DNA from: RGIG1927 sp045546275
Lineage (GTDB): Bacteria > Bacillota > Clostridia > UMGS1883
Direction of reading: 5' to 3'
NCBI GenBank assembly: GCA_045546275.1
Contig: JAZQCM010000042.1
Location: 1-64,000, forward strand
Length of the DNA stretch: 64,000 bases
Notes under the pieces: model-generated
Database searches by the model: none
Seen by the model: only the letters and a program-made list of their open reading frames with translations
Told to the model about the DNA's origin: nothing
Made by a program: the position numbers and the translations under genes
Shown: one piece after another, positions 1 to 7,945 of the stretch
How the letters are laid out: each line of letters begins with the position of its first letter
Position numbering within the stretch: position 1 is the stretch's first letter

Positions 1-2
1 TG

Positions 3-33
3 AAAAAAGCAACCACAACGTGGTTGCTTTTTT
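3..33. terminator. Rho-independent terminator, usable in both directions
   Basis: A perfect 14-bp stem (positions 3-16 with 20-33) encloses a 3-base loop. It has A-rich and T-rich ends, so it can terminate transcription from either side. On the minus strand it lies directly after the tRNA-like remnant at 36-96. Confidence 0.85.
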
Positions 34-35
34 CA

Positions 36-96
36 TGGCTCCTCCAGTTGGCTGTGCGAAAGAGTTATAATTGTTGCCCGACTGAGCTATGGCAAA
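36..96 (-). pseudogene. Decayed tRNA-Asn-like gene (remnant)
   Basis: Read on the minus strand, positions 92-78 match the junction and D-arm of a bacterial tRNA-Asn (CCATAGCTCAGTCGG). Positions 51-36 match its 3' end: half of the T stem, the acceptor strand and CCA (CCAACTGGAGGAGCCA). The bases between do not form an anticodon arm with GTT or a T loop. The whole element is about 61 bases, against about 76 for a normal tRNA. The 5' acceptor half no longer matches tRNA-Asn but could still pair weakly with the 3' half. A terminator follows directly. I read it as a tRNA gene damaged by an internal deletion or replacement. An integration scar at a tRNA 3' end is the alternative. The match to tRNA-Asn is from memory of the family consensus. 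Confidence 0.6.
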
Positions 97-131
97 GCTA
101 TTTTTAAAATCTACGGAACAAAGGTGCGGCG

Positions 132-980
132 ATGGAAAAGAAAATTGAACTTAAAATTGAAAATGTTCTTGAAGAAAAAACTGTTGGGTATATTCTTAAA
201 AATTATTTAAAGCTGTCGGGAAATGCAATCACAAAGCTGAAACACAACAAAGGTATTTTTCTTAATAAAGAAAATGTGCGTACCAACAAAATTGTAAAAG
301 CGGAAGATGAGCTTCTGCTGATTTTTAATGACAATCCTTCTGAAAGTATTGCGCCTGAGAATATTCCGCTTGACATTCTTTACGAGGATGAAGATGTTTT
401 ATTGGTGAACAAACCCAAAAACATGCCAACGCACCCATCGAAGGAGCACGAAACGTCAACTCTGGCAAATGCAGTTGTATTTTATTTAAAGAATAGCATT
501 TTCAGAGTGATAACAAGGCTTGATAAAGACACCTCGGGAGTAGTCCTTATCGCAAAAAATCAAGTAGCTGCTCATAAATTGAACAATGCCATGAGAAAAA
601 GCGAAATTGTAAAGGAATACATAGCAATTGTTCGTGGTGTGCCCGAAAATGCATGTGGGCAAATAGAAAAGCCAATAAAAAGAATGAGTGACACTGGGAT
701 TAAAAGATGCATAGCACCCGATGGTAAATATGCAAAAACATTGTATGAACTTATAAAAACAGAAAATGGCATGTCGCATTTGAAAATTAATCCCATTACA
801 GGGCGGACTCACCAAATAAGAGTGCATTTAAGCTATATTGGATTGCCCATTGTCGGGGATTGGCTGTACGGAACCGCAGAAGAAGGAAAATTGTTGCAGC
901 TTCAATGCAGAAAACTGGAATTTAAACACCCTGTGACAAATGAGAATATTACAGTTGAAATAAACAAAGAGGAAAGCTGA
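132..980 (+). CDS. RluA-family 23S rRNA pseudouridine synthase
   Basis: This 282-residue protein probably isomerises specific uridines in rRNA to pseudouridine. An S4-like RNA-binding domain covers roughly residues 10-65, and the RluA catalytic domain follows. The catalytic aspartate is D131 in TRLDKDTSGVVLIAKN. The conserved GRTHQIRVH motif lies near residue 225. Length and order fit the RluD/YlyB group, but which of RluA, RluC or RluD it resembles cannot be settled by eye. The ATG follows an AAGGTG ribosome site. The gene is monocistronic and ends in a 16-bp hairpin shared with the convergent P5C dehydrogenase gene. Confidence 0.93.
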   Translation: MEKKIELKIENVLEEKTVGYILKNYLKLSGNAITKLKHNKGIFLNKENVRTNKIVKAEDELLLIFNDNPSESIAPENIPLDILYEDEDVLLVNKPKNMPTHPSKEHETSTLANAVVFYLKNSIFRVITRLDKDTSGVVLIAKNQVAAHKLNNAMRKSEIVKEYIAIVRGVPENACGQIEKPIKRMSDTGIKRCIAPDGKYAKTLYELIKTENGMSHLKINPITGRTHQIRVHLSYIGLPIVGDWLYGTAEEGKLLQLQCRKLEFKHPVTNENITVEINKEES

Positions 981-997
981 TGCTTTCCTCTTTGTTT
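962..997. terminator. Bidirectional terminator between convergent genes
   Basis: A perfect 16-bp stem (962-977 with 982-997) has a 4-base loop. It includes the stop region of the pseudouridine synthase gene and also lies just past the stop of the minus-strand P5C dehydrogenase gene. Confidence 0.85.
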
Positions 998-1005
998 GTA
1001 TGTAA

Positions 1006-2562
1006 TTAATATACAATATTTTCAGAAATAGACTTTAACTGAACAAAGTTGTAAAGATAGTCAACAGTACCTGTCTTTGCTGTTGTGCCGCTCATGTTAT
1101 AGCCGCCGAATGGGTGGTTATAAACAACAGCACCTGTACACTTACGGTTAATGTAAAGGTTGCCAACGAAGAAGTTGTCCTTCGCATATTCAATGTTTTC
1201 GCGGTTTGCAGAGAACACGGAGCCTGTAAGACCATATTCTGTTGCGTTTGCAAGGTCAATTGCATCTTCAAAGGTGTCAACCTTCATAACAGCAACAACA
1301 GGTCCGAAAATTTCCTGGTTTGCAATAACACTTGTCTTGGGGTCAACATCGGCAATGATTGTGGGCTTTACATAAAAACCTACAGAATCATCATATGTGC
1401 CGCCTGTAATAAGTCTGCCTTCGCTCTTGCCCTTTTCAATCATGTCAGCAATCTTGTCAAAGGATGCCTTGTTAATAACAGCACAGATAGACTTGTCATC
1501 CTTGCCTTCGCCCTGCTGGAAAGCTTCAGCTTCTTCCTTAAAGTACTGAATAAATTCATCATAAACATCAGAAAGAACGATTGCGCGACTACAAGCAGAG
1601 CATTTCTGACCCTGGAAAGAGAATGCAGCAGCTGCAGACTGCTTTGCTGCCCATCTTAAATCAGCGGAGGAGTCAACAACAATTGCGTTCTTACCGCCCA
1701 TTTCAGCGATAACTCTCTTAATCCACTTCTGACCTTCGTTTACCTTAGCGGCACGTTCAGCAATTCTTAAGCCTACTGCCTTGCTGCCTGTGAAGTTAAT
1801 AAAGCGGGTAAGAGGATGATCCACCACAAAATCTCCTATTTCAGAACCGGAGCCGGGGATAAGATTGATAACACCCTGAGGAATACCTGCTTCTTCACAC
1901 ATTTCAACAAACTTACAGGTTGTAATAGGAGAATCACTTGCGGGCTTAATGCAAACTGTGTTGCCTGTAACAACTGCAGAAATTACCATGCCTGCCATGA
2001 TAGAGAAGGGGAAGTTCCAGGGAGGAATAACAAGACCTACACCAATGGGACGATATTCGGCACGGTTGTTTTCAACTGTGGACTCAACAAGTGGAACCGG
2101 ATGCTCTTCAAGATATACAGCACCCTGTGCATATGCGTTGAAAAAGTCAATAGCTTCGCAGATTTCGCCGTCAGCTTCACCGAAATTTTTACCTGTTTCA
2201 AGTATCATCCATGCGGCAATTTCATAACGTCGCTTCTGGAGAATACCGATAAGACGCATGATGTAGTCAACCTTAACGCGAGTAGGAACAAGACGCCATT
2301 CCTCGTATGTGTCATATGCTACTCTGATAGCCTTGTCTGCCTGTTCTTTGGAAGCGGAAGAAGCAAAGCCTACAACTTCGCTTTTCTTACAAGGATTGAT
2401 TGATGTGATTTTCTTTTCTGTGAAAATCTTTTCGCCACCAATTACCAGGGGATAATCCTTACCTAACTGAGCTTCAACTGCTGCGATTGCATTTTCCATG
2501 TTTTTCCTTGTTTCAGGAATGGAAAAATCGCGTTCAGGTTCATTTACGAAAATTCTGTTCAT
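1006..2562 (-). CDS. 1-pyrroline-5-carboxylate dehydrogenase
   Basis: This 518-residue aldehyde dehydrogenase oxidises P5C (as glutamate semialdehyde) to glutamate with NAD(P)+. The nucleophile is C321 in GQKCSACSR, the general base region is EMGGKN, and the NAD-binding motif IPPWNFPFSIMAG is present. The extended N-terminus and total length match the RocA/PruA branch (about 515 residues). The start is ATG at 2562, preceded by GGAGG with ideal spacing. A longer upstream reading frame of 42 extra hydrophobic codons overlaps the promoter and is rejected. No proline dehydrogenase is adjacent. The nearest P5C source in the window is the HypD-type enzyme at 7946-10315, so this may serve hydroxyproline catabolism. 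Confidence 0.93.
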   Translation of the reverse strand: MNRIFVNEPERDFSIPETRKNMENAIAAVEAQLGKDYPLVIGGEKIFTEKKITSINPCKKSEVVGFASSASKEQADKAIRVAYDTYEEWRLVPTRVKVDYIMRLIGILQKRRYEIAAWMILETGKNFGEADGEICEAIDFFNAYAQGAVYLEEHPVPLVESTVENNRAEYRPIGVGLVIPPWNFPFSIMAGMVISAVVTGNTVCIKPASDSPITTCKFVEMCEEAGIPQGVINLIPGSGSEIGDFVVDHPLTRFINFTGSKAVGLRIAERAAKVNEGQKWIKRVIAEMGGKNAIVVDSSADLRWAAKQSAAAAFSFQGQKCSACSRAIVLSDVYDEFIQYFKEEAEAFQQGEGKDDKSICAVINKASFDKIADMIEKGKSEGRLITGGTYDDSVGFYVKPTIIADVDPKTSVIANQEIFGPVVAVMKVDTFEDAIDLANATEYGLTGSVFSANRENIEYAKDNFFVGNLYINRKCTGAVVYNHPFGGYNMSGTTAKTGTVDYLYNFVQLKSISENIVY

Positions 2563-2621
2563 GGACTGACCTCCTAATAAAATATAAAAAATTACAAAAT
2601 AAAACATAATTATACGCATAT

Positions 2622-2650
2622 ATTCTACCACAAAAAAACATTCTTGTAAA
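2622..2650 (-). promoter_or_regulatory. Sigma-A promoter of the P5C dehydrogenase gene
   Basis: On the minus strand TTTACA (2650-2645) and TAGAAT (2627-2622) are separated by 17 bases. They lie about 60 bases upstream of the ATG at 2562. Confidence 0.65.
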
Positions 2651-2717
2651 GATAAAAGAATTAAAATAAAACACTGCAAAAGTCGCATGATTTTGCAAAA
2701 AAAATTAAATAAACTAC

Positions 2718-2746
2718 TTGCATTGGTAAGAGTAATATGTTATAAT
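2718..2746 (+). promoter_or_regulatory. Sigma-A promoter of the first SLH protein gene
   Basis: TTGCAT (2718-2723) and a consensus TATAAT (2741-2746) have 17-base spacing. They imply a leader of about 75 bases before the ATG at 2828. Confidence 0.75.
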
Positions 2747-2827
2747 GCTATTGTGTATTTTAGGGTAGTGTCGATAAATACGCGAATTAGTATTTAATTT
2801 TATGTTTAAATAAAGGAAGGTGCAGTT

Positions 2828-5800
2828 ATGAAAAGACGTATCTTGAGTCTTGTACTTGCTCTCATGATGTGCTTTACAGTTCTTTCTACAGTAACTTTTG
2901 CTGAAGATGTTGAACTTATGGCAAGCCCTATGGGTGAAGTTATCAGACTCTACACAGAAAGAGCATGGGATTGGCAGGAAGGTCAGTTCAATGCAATGAC
3001 TGACGAACAAAAGGCTGTTATCGAAAATGCTTATGCCAACTTCGATGAAGAAGCAGTAAGAGCGATTGCTGCTGCTACAGCCGAAGAAGTGTTGGATACA
3101 AACACAACATTCTTTACAAACGACACAATGAAGGATCTCTATAGATGGAAAACTATGAGAGATATGGTTGAAGGAAGAATTGATGCAACAAGTGCTGATG
3201 CAGCTTTTGTAGATTGGTTCAATCGTTTTAAAGAGTATGAAGCAGAAAACGATGATAAGGTTTCAGCTGCTCAGCCTAATGCAGCACTTGGTGGTCTTGG
3301 TGATTATTCTGATGACCTTACAGAGTTCTTCGGTGAACTTTCTGAAATGTACAGCGTAGATGGTCTCAGACTCACAGGTGAAGATGCTGATAAGGTTCAT
3401 GCTTACATTGAAGCACACCTTGCTGACGATATAACTTCTGTTATGGATGCTCTTAAGGCAGACGTTTATGAAATTATCGCAGAAGGCTCTGCAAACGGCT
3501 TTGAACTTGCTCTCCAGGTTGCTTGCCAGAAGAAGGTAAGAGGAGACGAAATTTTCGGAGCTATTGAAGACCGTGACATGAAGGGCGCATTCCTTCTCTT
3601 TGGTGAAGATTTTGTGAAATTTGTTATGGATGAAGTTCCTTCCCTCAGAGAAGATCTTGTTGGTATGGACAAGACAGAACTCCTCAAGCAGCTTGCAGGT
3701 GTAGGTGGTACAGCTATTGGCGTACTTAATGGTTCTAACGAAACTTCTTACAATGCTATGTATGCTGTTGCTAATGAAGTTTCCGCACACGTTGAAGGTC
3801 AGGATTTCCTTAGTGAATTAGTGGGCAAGCTTACAAACGATTTTGGCTTTGATGTAGCCGTTGTAAGAGCAGAAATCCTTGAGGGCATTAAGGATGCTAT
3901 GGCAACTTTGGATGCTTCTCATGGTATTGAACTTGTTCATTTTGACGCATATGTTGGTAGAACAGTTCTTCAGCCCGAAATGAACAGCGTTATCGAAGTT
4001 GAAGCAGGTAAAGAAAGCGTAATTAATCTTTCTTATGATCACCCCAGATACAAGTTTGTTGGTGAAACACTTGCTACATTGCCTCCTGTAACTCAGTTTG
4101 ATATTGAAGTTGTTGGCGATGGTATCACAGCTTCTCTTGCAGAAGAAATCGGTGTTATCAACGTTGATGCTACAGCAGATGGCATTGAAGACGGTGACGA
4201 AGTTGTACTTAACCTTTATCGTGGTTATGATGACGATCTTAATGCAAACGATAAGGATGTTTACAGATATGTAACAACATACACACTTAAGGCTGTTGGT
4301 TCTACTCAGCCTCCTGTTGTTGATGATCCTTATGTAGAACTTGACGATGTTAAAAACACAACAGTTGATGGTACAATTACAGTTAAGGGTACAACAAACC
4401 TTGATTATGTAACAGTAGCAATTGTTAAGCCTGTTGAAGGCGGCGTGAAGACAATCTACGCAGTTGTTTACACAAAGGACGAATTCGAAGCAGGTATTAC
4501 ACTTAATGCTCCCGATGCAGCAGTTGAAGGTGAAGAATACACAGTAGTAGTTGGTACAGAAAAGGCTTCCGATTCTGACGAGTTTGAAATCGAAGGTGCT
4601 ACAGAAGACTACTTTGTAGAGCTTAACGATGTTGAAAACACAACAGTTGATGGTATCATCACAGTTAAGGGTACAACAAACCTTGACTATGTAACAGTAG
4701 CAATTGTTAAGCCCACAGAAGACGGCGTAAAGACAATCTACGCAGTTGTTTATACAAAGGCTGAATTTGAAGCAGGTATTGCACTTCAGGCTCCCGACAA
4801 TGCAGTAGTTGGCGAAGTATACACAGTAGTAGTTGGTACAGAAAAGGCTTCCGATTCTGATGAATTCGAAATCGAAGGTGTAACTGAAGACTACTTTGTA
4901 GACCTTGAAGACGTTGCAAACACAACAGTTGAAGGCACAATCACAGTTAAGGGTACAACAAACCTTGACTATGTAACAGTAGTAATTGTTAAGCCTACAG
5001 AAGATGGCGACAAGACAATCTACACAGTTGTTTATACAAAGGACGAATTTGAAGCAGGTATCACACTTAATGCTCCCGCTGATGCAGTAGTTGGCGAAGT
5101 ATACACAGTAGTTGTTGGTACAGAAAAGGCTTCCGATTCTGATGAATTCGAAATCGAAAGTACTGTAACTCCCGGTCCTGCGCCCACACTCAGCCTTGCA
5201 GGTGACAAGGATGGCGACGGCGTTATGGACAGAACTGTAAAGAAGGGCTCTAAGGTTGAAATTACAACAACACCTCAGAACATTCCCGAAGGTTCTACAG
5301 CTGAAGTTATCTGGACAATCACAAATGGTGACGGTGAAGTTGAACAGGTTAAGGTAGCAGGCGACTTCAACAATATCCTTCAGATTAAGGGTACTAAGAT
5401 TGGTGAAGGCGTTGTAATCACAGGTACACTTTATGTTGACGGTGTAGCTACAGATGCAACAGTAACAGTTAACGTTAAGGTTAAGAAGTCCGGCGGCGGT
5501 GGCGGCGGCTACGAAAAGCCCACAGAAGAACCCACTGAAGATGACGACAATAAGCCTCATAGCTGTGAATGGCCTGATATCGCAGCAGGTTGGGAAGGCA
5601 AGGCAAATGCTCACTGGGCTCACCTTACAATTGACCAGATGACAATCAATGGTTACATTAAGGGTTATCCCGATGGCTTGTTCAGACCTGACCAGAACAT
5701 TACAAGAGCAGAATTCTCTGCAATCGTATACAGAATCCTCGGTCTCAACGAAGCTGAAGATGGCGTGAAGTATGACGATACAGTTGGACATTGGGCAGAA

Positions 5801-6139
5801 GATCTTATTGCAACAATGTCTCTTCCCGAAGGCTATGGCATGCTCCGTGGTTACGGTGACGGCAACTTCGGACCTAACGACAACATCACTCGTGAACAGG
5901 CAGTTGCAATTATCGCAAGAGCTAAGAGTGCTGTTTGGGTAGCAGCTAATGAAGGCGCTAAGGACGTATTTACAGATGCTGAAGATATCTCCTGGTGGTT
6001 CGACGGCGAAATGGATGCTGCTGTAACTAATGGTCTTATCACAGGTTACGAAGACGGCTCCTACAAGCCTCTTAACTTCACAACAAGAGCAGAAGCATGT
6101 ACACTTCTTGCAAGAGCTTGGCCCGAAGTTTTAGAATAA
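2828..6139 (+). CDS. Secreted SLH-domain surface protein with three tandem repeats
   Basis: This is an 1103-residue exported cell-surface protein. A signal peptide covers residues 1-25 (MKRRILSLVLALMMCFTVLS, then cleavage near FAED). An alpha-helical, acidic region of unknown function runs to about residue 370, followed by a beta-rich segment. Three tandem units of 94 residues begin near residues 502, 595 and 689, each with the core TTNLDYVT and KASDSDEFEIE. An Ig-like segment follows, then a Gly run with a PTEEPTE linker. Three SLH modules occupy about residues 915-1103 and should anchor the protein to pyruvylated cell-wall polymer. The ATG has an AAGGAAGGTG ribosome site. Codon choice is strongly biased, which suggests high expression. 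Its ligand is unknown. Confidence 0.9.
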   Translation: MKRRILSLVLALMMCFTVLSTVTFAEDVELMASPMGEVIRLYTERAWDWQEGQFNAMTDEQKAVIENAYANFDEEAVRAIAAATAEEVLDTNTTFFTNDTMKDLYRWKTMRDMVEGRIDATSADAAFVDWFNRFKEYEAENDDKVSAAQPNAALGGLGDYSDDLTEFFGELSEMYSVDGLRLTGEDADKVHAYIEAHLADDITSVMDALKADVYEIIAEGSANGFELALQVACQKKVRGDEIFGAIEDRDMKGAFLLFGEDFVKFVMDEVPSLREDLVGMDKTELLKQLAGVGGTAIGVLNGSNETSYNAMYAVANEVSAHVEGQDFLSELVGKLTNDFGFDVAVVRAEILEGIKDAMATLDASHGIELVHFDAYVGRTVLQPEMNSVIEVEAGKESVINLSYDHPRYKFVGETLATLPPVTQFDIEVVGDGITASLAEEIGVINVDATADGIEDGDEVVLNLYRGYDDDLNANDKDVYRYVTTYTLKAVGSTQPPVVDDPYVELDDVKNTTVDGTITVKGTTNLDYVTVAIVKPVEGGVKTIYAVVYTKDEFEAGITLNAPDAAVEGEEYTVVVGTEKASDSDEFEIEGATEDYFVELNDVENTTVDGIITVKGTTNLDYVTVAIVKPTEDGVKTIYAVVYTKAEFEAGIALQAPDNAVVGEVYTVVVGTEKASDSDEFEIEGVTEDYFVDLEDVANTTVEGTITVKGTTNLDYVTVVIVKPTEDGDKTIYTVVYTKDEFEAGITLNAPADAVVGEVYTVVVGTEKASDSDEFEIESTVTPGPAPTLSLAGDKDGDGVMDRTVKKGSKVEITTTPQNIPEGSTAEVIWTITNGDGEVEQVKVAGDFNNILQIKGTKIGEGVVITGTLYVDGVATDATVTVNVKVKKSGGGGGGYEKPTEEPTEDDDNKPHSCEWPDIAAGWEGKANAHWAHLTIDQMTINGYIKGYPDGLFRPDQNITRAEFSAIVYRILGLNEAEDGVKYDDTVGHWAEDLIATMSLPEGYGMLRGYGDGNFGPNDNITREQAVAIIARAKSAVWVAANEGAKDVFTDAEDISWWFDGEMDAAVTNGLITGYEDGSYKPLNFTTRAEACTLLARAWPEVLE
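4331..5161 (+). repeat. Three in-frame 282-bp tandem repeats
   Basis: Units begin at 4331, 4610 and 4892 with a 94-codon period, the third slightly shorter. Long stretches are nearly identical at DNA level, not only at protein level, which suggests recent duplication or homogenisation. Confidence 0.85.
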
Positions 6140-6153
6140 TTCAGTAATAAATC

Positions 6154-6177
6154 AAGGGTTGCAGTAATGCAACCCTT
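6154..6177 (+). terminator. Hairpin after the first SLH gene
   Basis: A 10-bp stem (AAGGGTTGCA with TGCAACCCTT) has a 4-base loop. The T run after it is short and interrupted, so some read-through into the next SLH gene at 6252 is possible. Confidence 0.6.
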
Positions 6178-6251
6178 GCATTTTCAATAAAACCAAACTT
6201 ACAGTTTTGTTTATGTGTGTGGAGAAATAACTGAAAGGATGGATATTAATT

Positions 6252-7487
6252 ATGAAAACAATTTTTAAAAAGCTTACAGCCTTGATAGTGGCAATGATGA
6301 TGGTGCTTAGTTTTGCGCCAACGGCATTTGCAGGTATTGAGTATTCTATGGAGGACGCTTTTAACCAGTGTGCAGAAATTTACCCCTACTTTGTTGAAAC
6401 AGTTACTTCACAGGGTGTTAGCAATGCTCAGATTATTACATTCCTTGAATCTGTTCAGACATACCTGTTAGGTCTTGATGTGGAGATAACCGAAGAAAAC
6501 TTTGAAGGTTATCTTATAGAAGGCGTAAACAATGCAATGACTTACAGAAAGAATATTGCGGTAAGAGATGCTTTGCTTATGGCTTTCCCCGAGGCAGCTG
6601 TTGACGGAATGGATGGTATTATTCATGAGGACTTTGTTCCGATTGTTGAAACTGTAAAGCTTATTCTTTTCGGTGGCGAAGAGGTTGAAAAGCCTACCGA
6701 AGAACCTACCGAAAAACCTACAGAAGAACCTACAGAAAAGCCAACAGAACCTACAGAAGAACCTACTGAAGAAAAAACAGAGGCTGACAAGCCTTCCGGC
6801 GGAGACGGCGGCAGCACAGGTGGCAATGGTGGTGGCTCCACAGGCGGTTCAGGTGGTGGCACAGCGACAGGTGGAAATGAAGATGCCGACGACACTCCCG
6901 TTGAAGAACCTACCCAGCCGAAAGTTCAGTTCAGCGACATGAATCAGGCTGAATGGGCGAGAGAAGCTGTGTATGCACTTGTTGAAAGAGGAATTATAAA
7001 TGGTTATGAGGATGGCACCTTCCGTCCTAACCGAAACATCACAAGAGCAGAATTTGCTAAGATTATTGTAATTGCAGCGGGCAAGTATGATAAGAACGCT
7101 ACTTGCACGTTTACTGATGTTCCCAAGGACCAGTGGTATTATTCTTACGTTGCATCTGCTTACAAAGAAGGCTTTATCAACGGCAGAAGCGCTGAGATTT
7201 TTGACCCTAATTCCAATATTACAAGAGCAGATGTTTGTACAATTGTGTACAGATTTGTAAAGAGCATTAATCCTCTTGTGAAGGCTAACGGCAACGTTAC
7301 CTTTACAGATGCGGCAGATATTCCCGTGTGGGCAGTTGAAGCGGTTACTGTTCTTAACACAAACAAGGTTGCAGATGTTCTTAATAATAACAAGTTTGAA
7401 CCTGTAACAAATGCAACAAGAGCACAGTGTGCTCAGATTTTGTACAGAGCAATTAACCTTGGATTGGGTATTAATATAGGAAAGTAA
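6252..7487 (+). CDS. Secreted SLH-domain protein with Thr/Glu/Pro linker
   Basis: This is a 411-residue exported protein. The signal peptide (residues 1-28) ends near PTAFAG. A small helical domain with no recognised family covers about residues 30-135. A low-complexity PTEEPTEKP repeat and a Gly/Ser-rich spacer reach about residue 220. Three SLH modules (motifs INGYEDGTFRPN, ITRAEF, ITRADVCTIVYR) fill the C-terminus and should bind the cell wall. It follows the larger SLH gene with 112 bases between. No promoter was obvious, so it may be co-transcribed. Two terminator hairpins follow it. Confidence 0.88.
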   Translation: MKTIFKKLTALIVAMMMVLSFAPTAFAGIEYSMEDAFNQCAEIYPYFVETVTSQGVSNAQIITFLESVQTYLLGLDVEITEENFEGYLIEGVNNAMTYRKNIAVRDALLMAFPEAAVDGMDGIIHEDFVPIVETVKLILFGGEEVEKPTEEPTEKPTEEPTEKPTEPTEEPTEEKTEADKPSGGDGGSTGGNGGGSTGGSGGGTATGGNEDADDTPVEEPTQPKVQFSDMNQAEWAREAVYALVERGIINGYEDGTFRPNRNITRAEFAKIIVIAAGKYDKNATCTFTDVPKDQWYYSYVASAYKEGFINGRSAEIFDPNSNITRADVCTIVYRFVKSINPLVKANGNVTFTDAADIPVWAVEAVTVLNTNKVADVLNNNKFEPVTNATRAQCAQILYRAINLGLGINIGK

Positions 7488-7490
7488 TAA

Positions 7491-7521
7491 AAAAGGAGTT
7501 TCGGTTTCCCAAACTCCTTTT
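7491..7521 (+). terminator. Terminator after the second SLH gene
   Basis: An 11-bp stem (AAAAGGAGTTT with AAACTCCTTTT) has a 9-base loop and begins immediately after the stop codon. Confidence 0.7.
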
Positions 7522-7527
7522 AACATG

Positions 7528-7558
7528 AAAAGAGCTGAGTGACCTCAGCTCTTTTTTT
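7528..7558. terminator. Second terminator, bidirectional
   Basis: A 12-bp stem (AAAAGAGCTGAG with CTCAGCTCTTTT) has a 4-base loop and a run of seven T. It also serves the minus-strand gene ending at 7572. Confidence 0.8.
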
Positions 7559-7571
7559 ACTATATTAAATT

Positions 7572-7826
7572 TTATTCCTGTTCAGATTTGCCGTAAAGGT
7601 TATATCTGAAAAGTCTGGATTCGTCTTCAATGTTTTCACATTCAATTGTAGCTTCACTAAGCTTACCGCCTTCAAGTACGCTCATTACGCCTACAATACG
7701 ACAAAAAGCAGACTGAAGGTTGATCTTATCGCCTTCTTCTGTGGTCATCCACACATTACCTGTGCAGCTACCAAGCTCATTAACAAAGCCCTGTAAATCC
7801 AAATCATGTACAACAAACTTGCGCAT
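7572..7826 (-). CDS. Small HPr-like domain protein
   Basis: This 84-residue protein looks like an HPr-fold domain of the PTS phosphocarrier type. It has an N-terminal strand, FVNELGSCTGNVWM, then INLQSAFCRIVGVMSV, which resembles the KSILGVMSL helix of HPr. No histidine occupies the position of HPr His15, so classical phosphotransfer is unlikely. Such orphan domains are common in Clostridia and their role is unknown. The start at 7826 follows AAGGAGG. An upstream frame adding 19 residues lacks a ribosome site. A possible promoter (TTGACA, 15-base spacer, TATACT) lies at 7912-7886. Family assignment is by pattern only. Confidence 0.65.
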   Translation of the reverse strand: MRKFVVHDLDLQGFVNELGSCTGNVWMTTEEGDKINLQSAFCRIVGVMSVLEGGKLSEATIECENIEDESRLFRYNLYGKSEQE

Positions 7827-7945
7827 ACTTAAAACCTCCTTGAATAGGGAAATGATAATTAAAGGATTATTCCTTACACGCACATAGTATACCGAAAAAC
7901 TTTTTTTGTCAATACACTTTATGAAAAACTGTGATTTTGACTAAA

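Noticed and set aside
36..96. Calling an intact tRNA
   Set aside because: The anticodon arm and T loop are missing and the length is 61 bases, so only a remnant can be supported.
2563..2688. N-terminal extension of P5C dehydrogenase by 42 residues
   Set aside because: The extension spans the promoter, lacks a ribosome site and encodes AT-rich hydrophobic sequence not found in the family.
3818..5791. 657-residue open frame on the minus strand, rich in Cys, Asn and Val
   Set aside because: It is antisense to the large SLH gene. Its length follows from the biased codon use and repeats of that gene, and it has no ribosome site or recognisable domain.
6623..6895. Minus-strand frame rich in Ser, Pro and Gly
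   Set aside because: It is the shadow of the PTEEPTE and Gly-rich linker of the second SLH gene.
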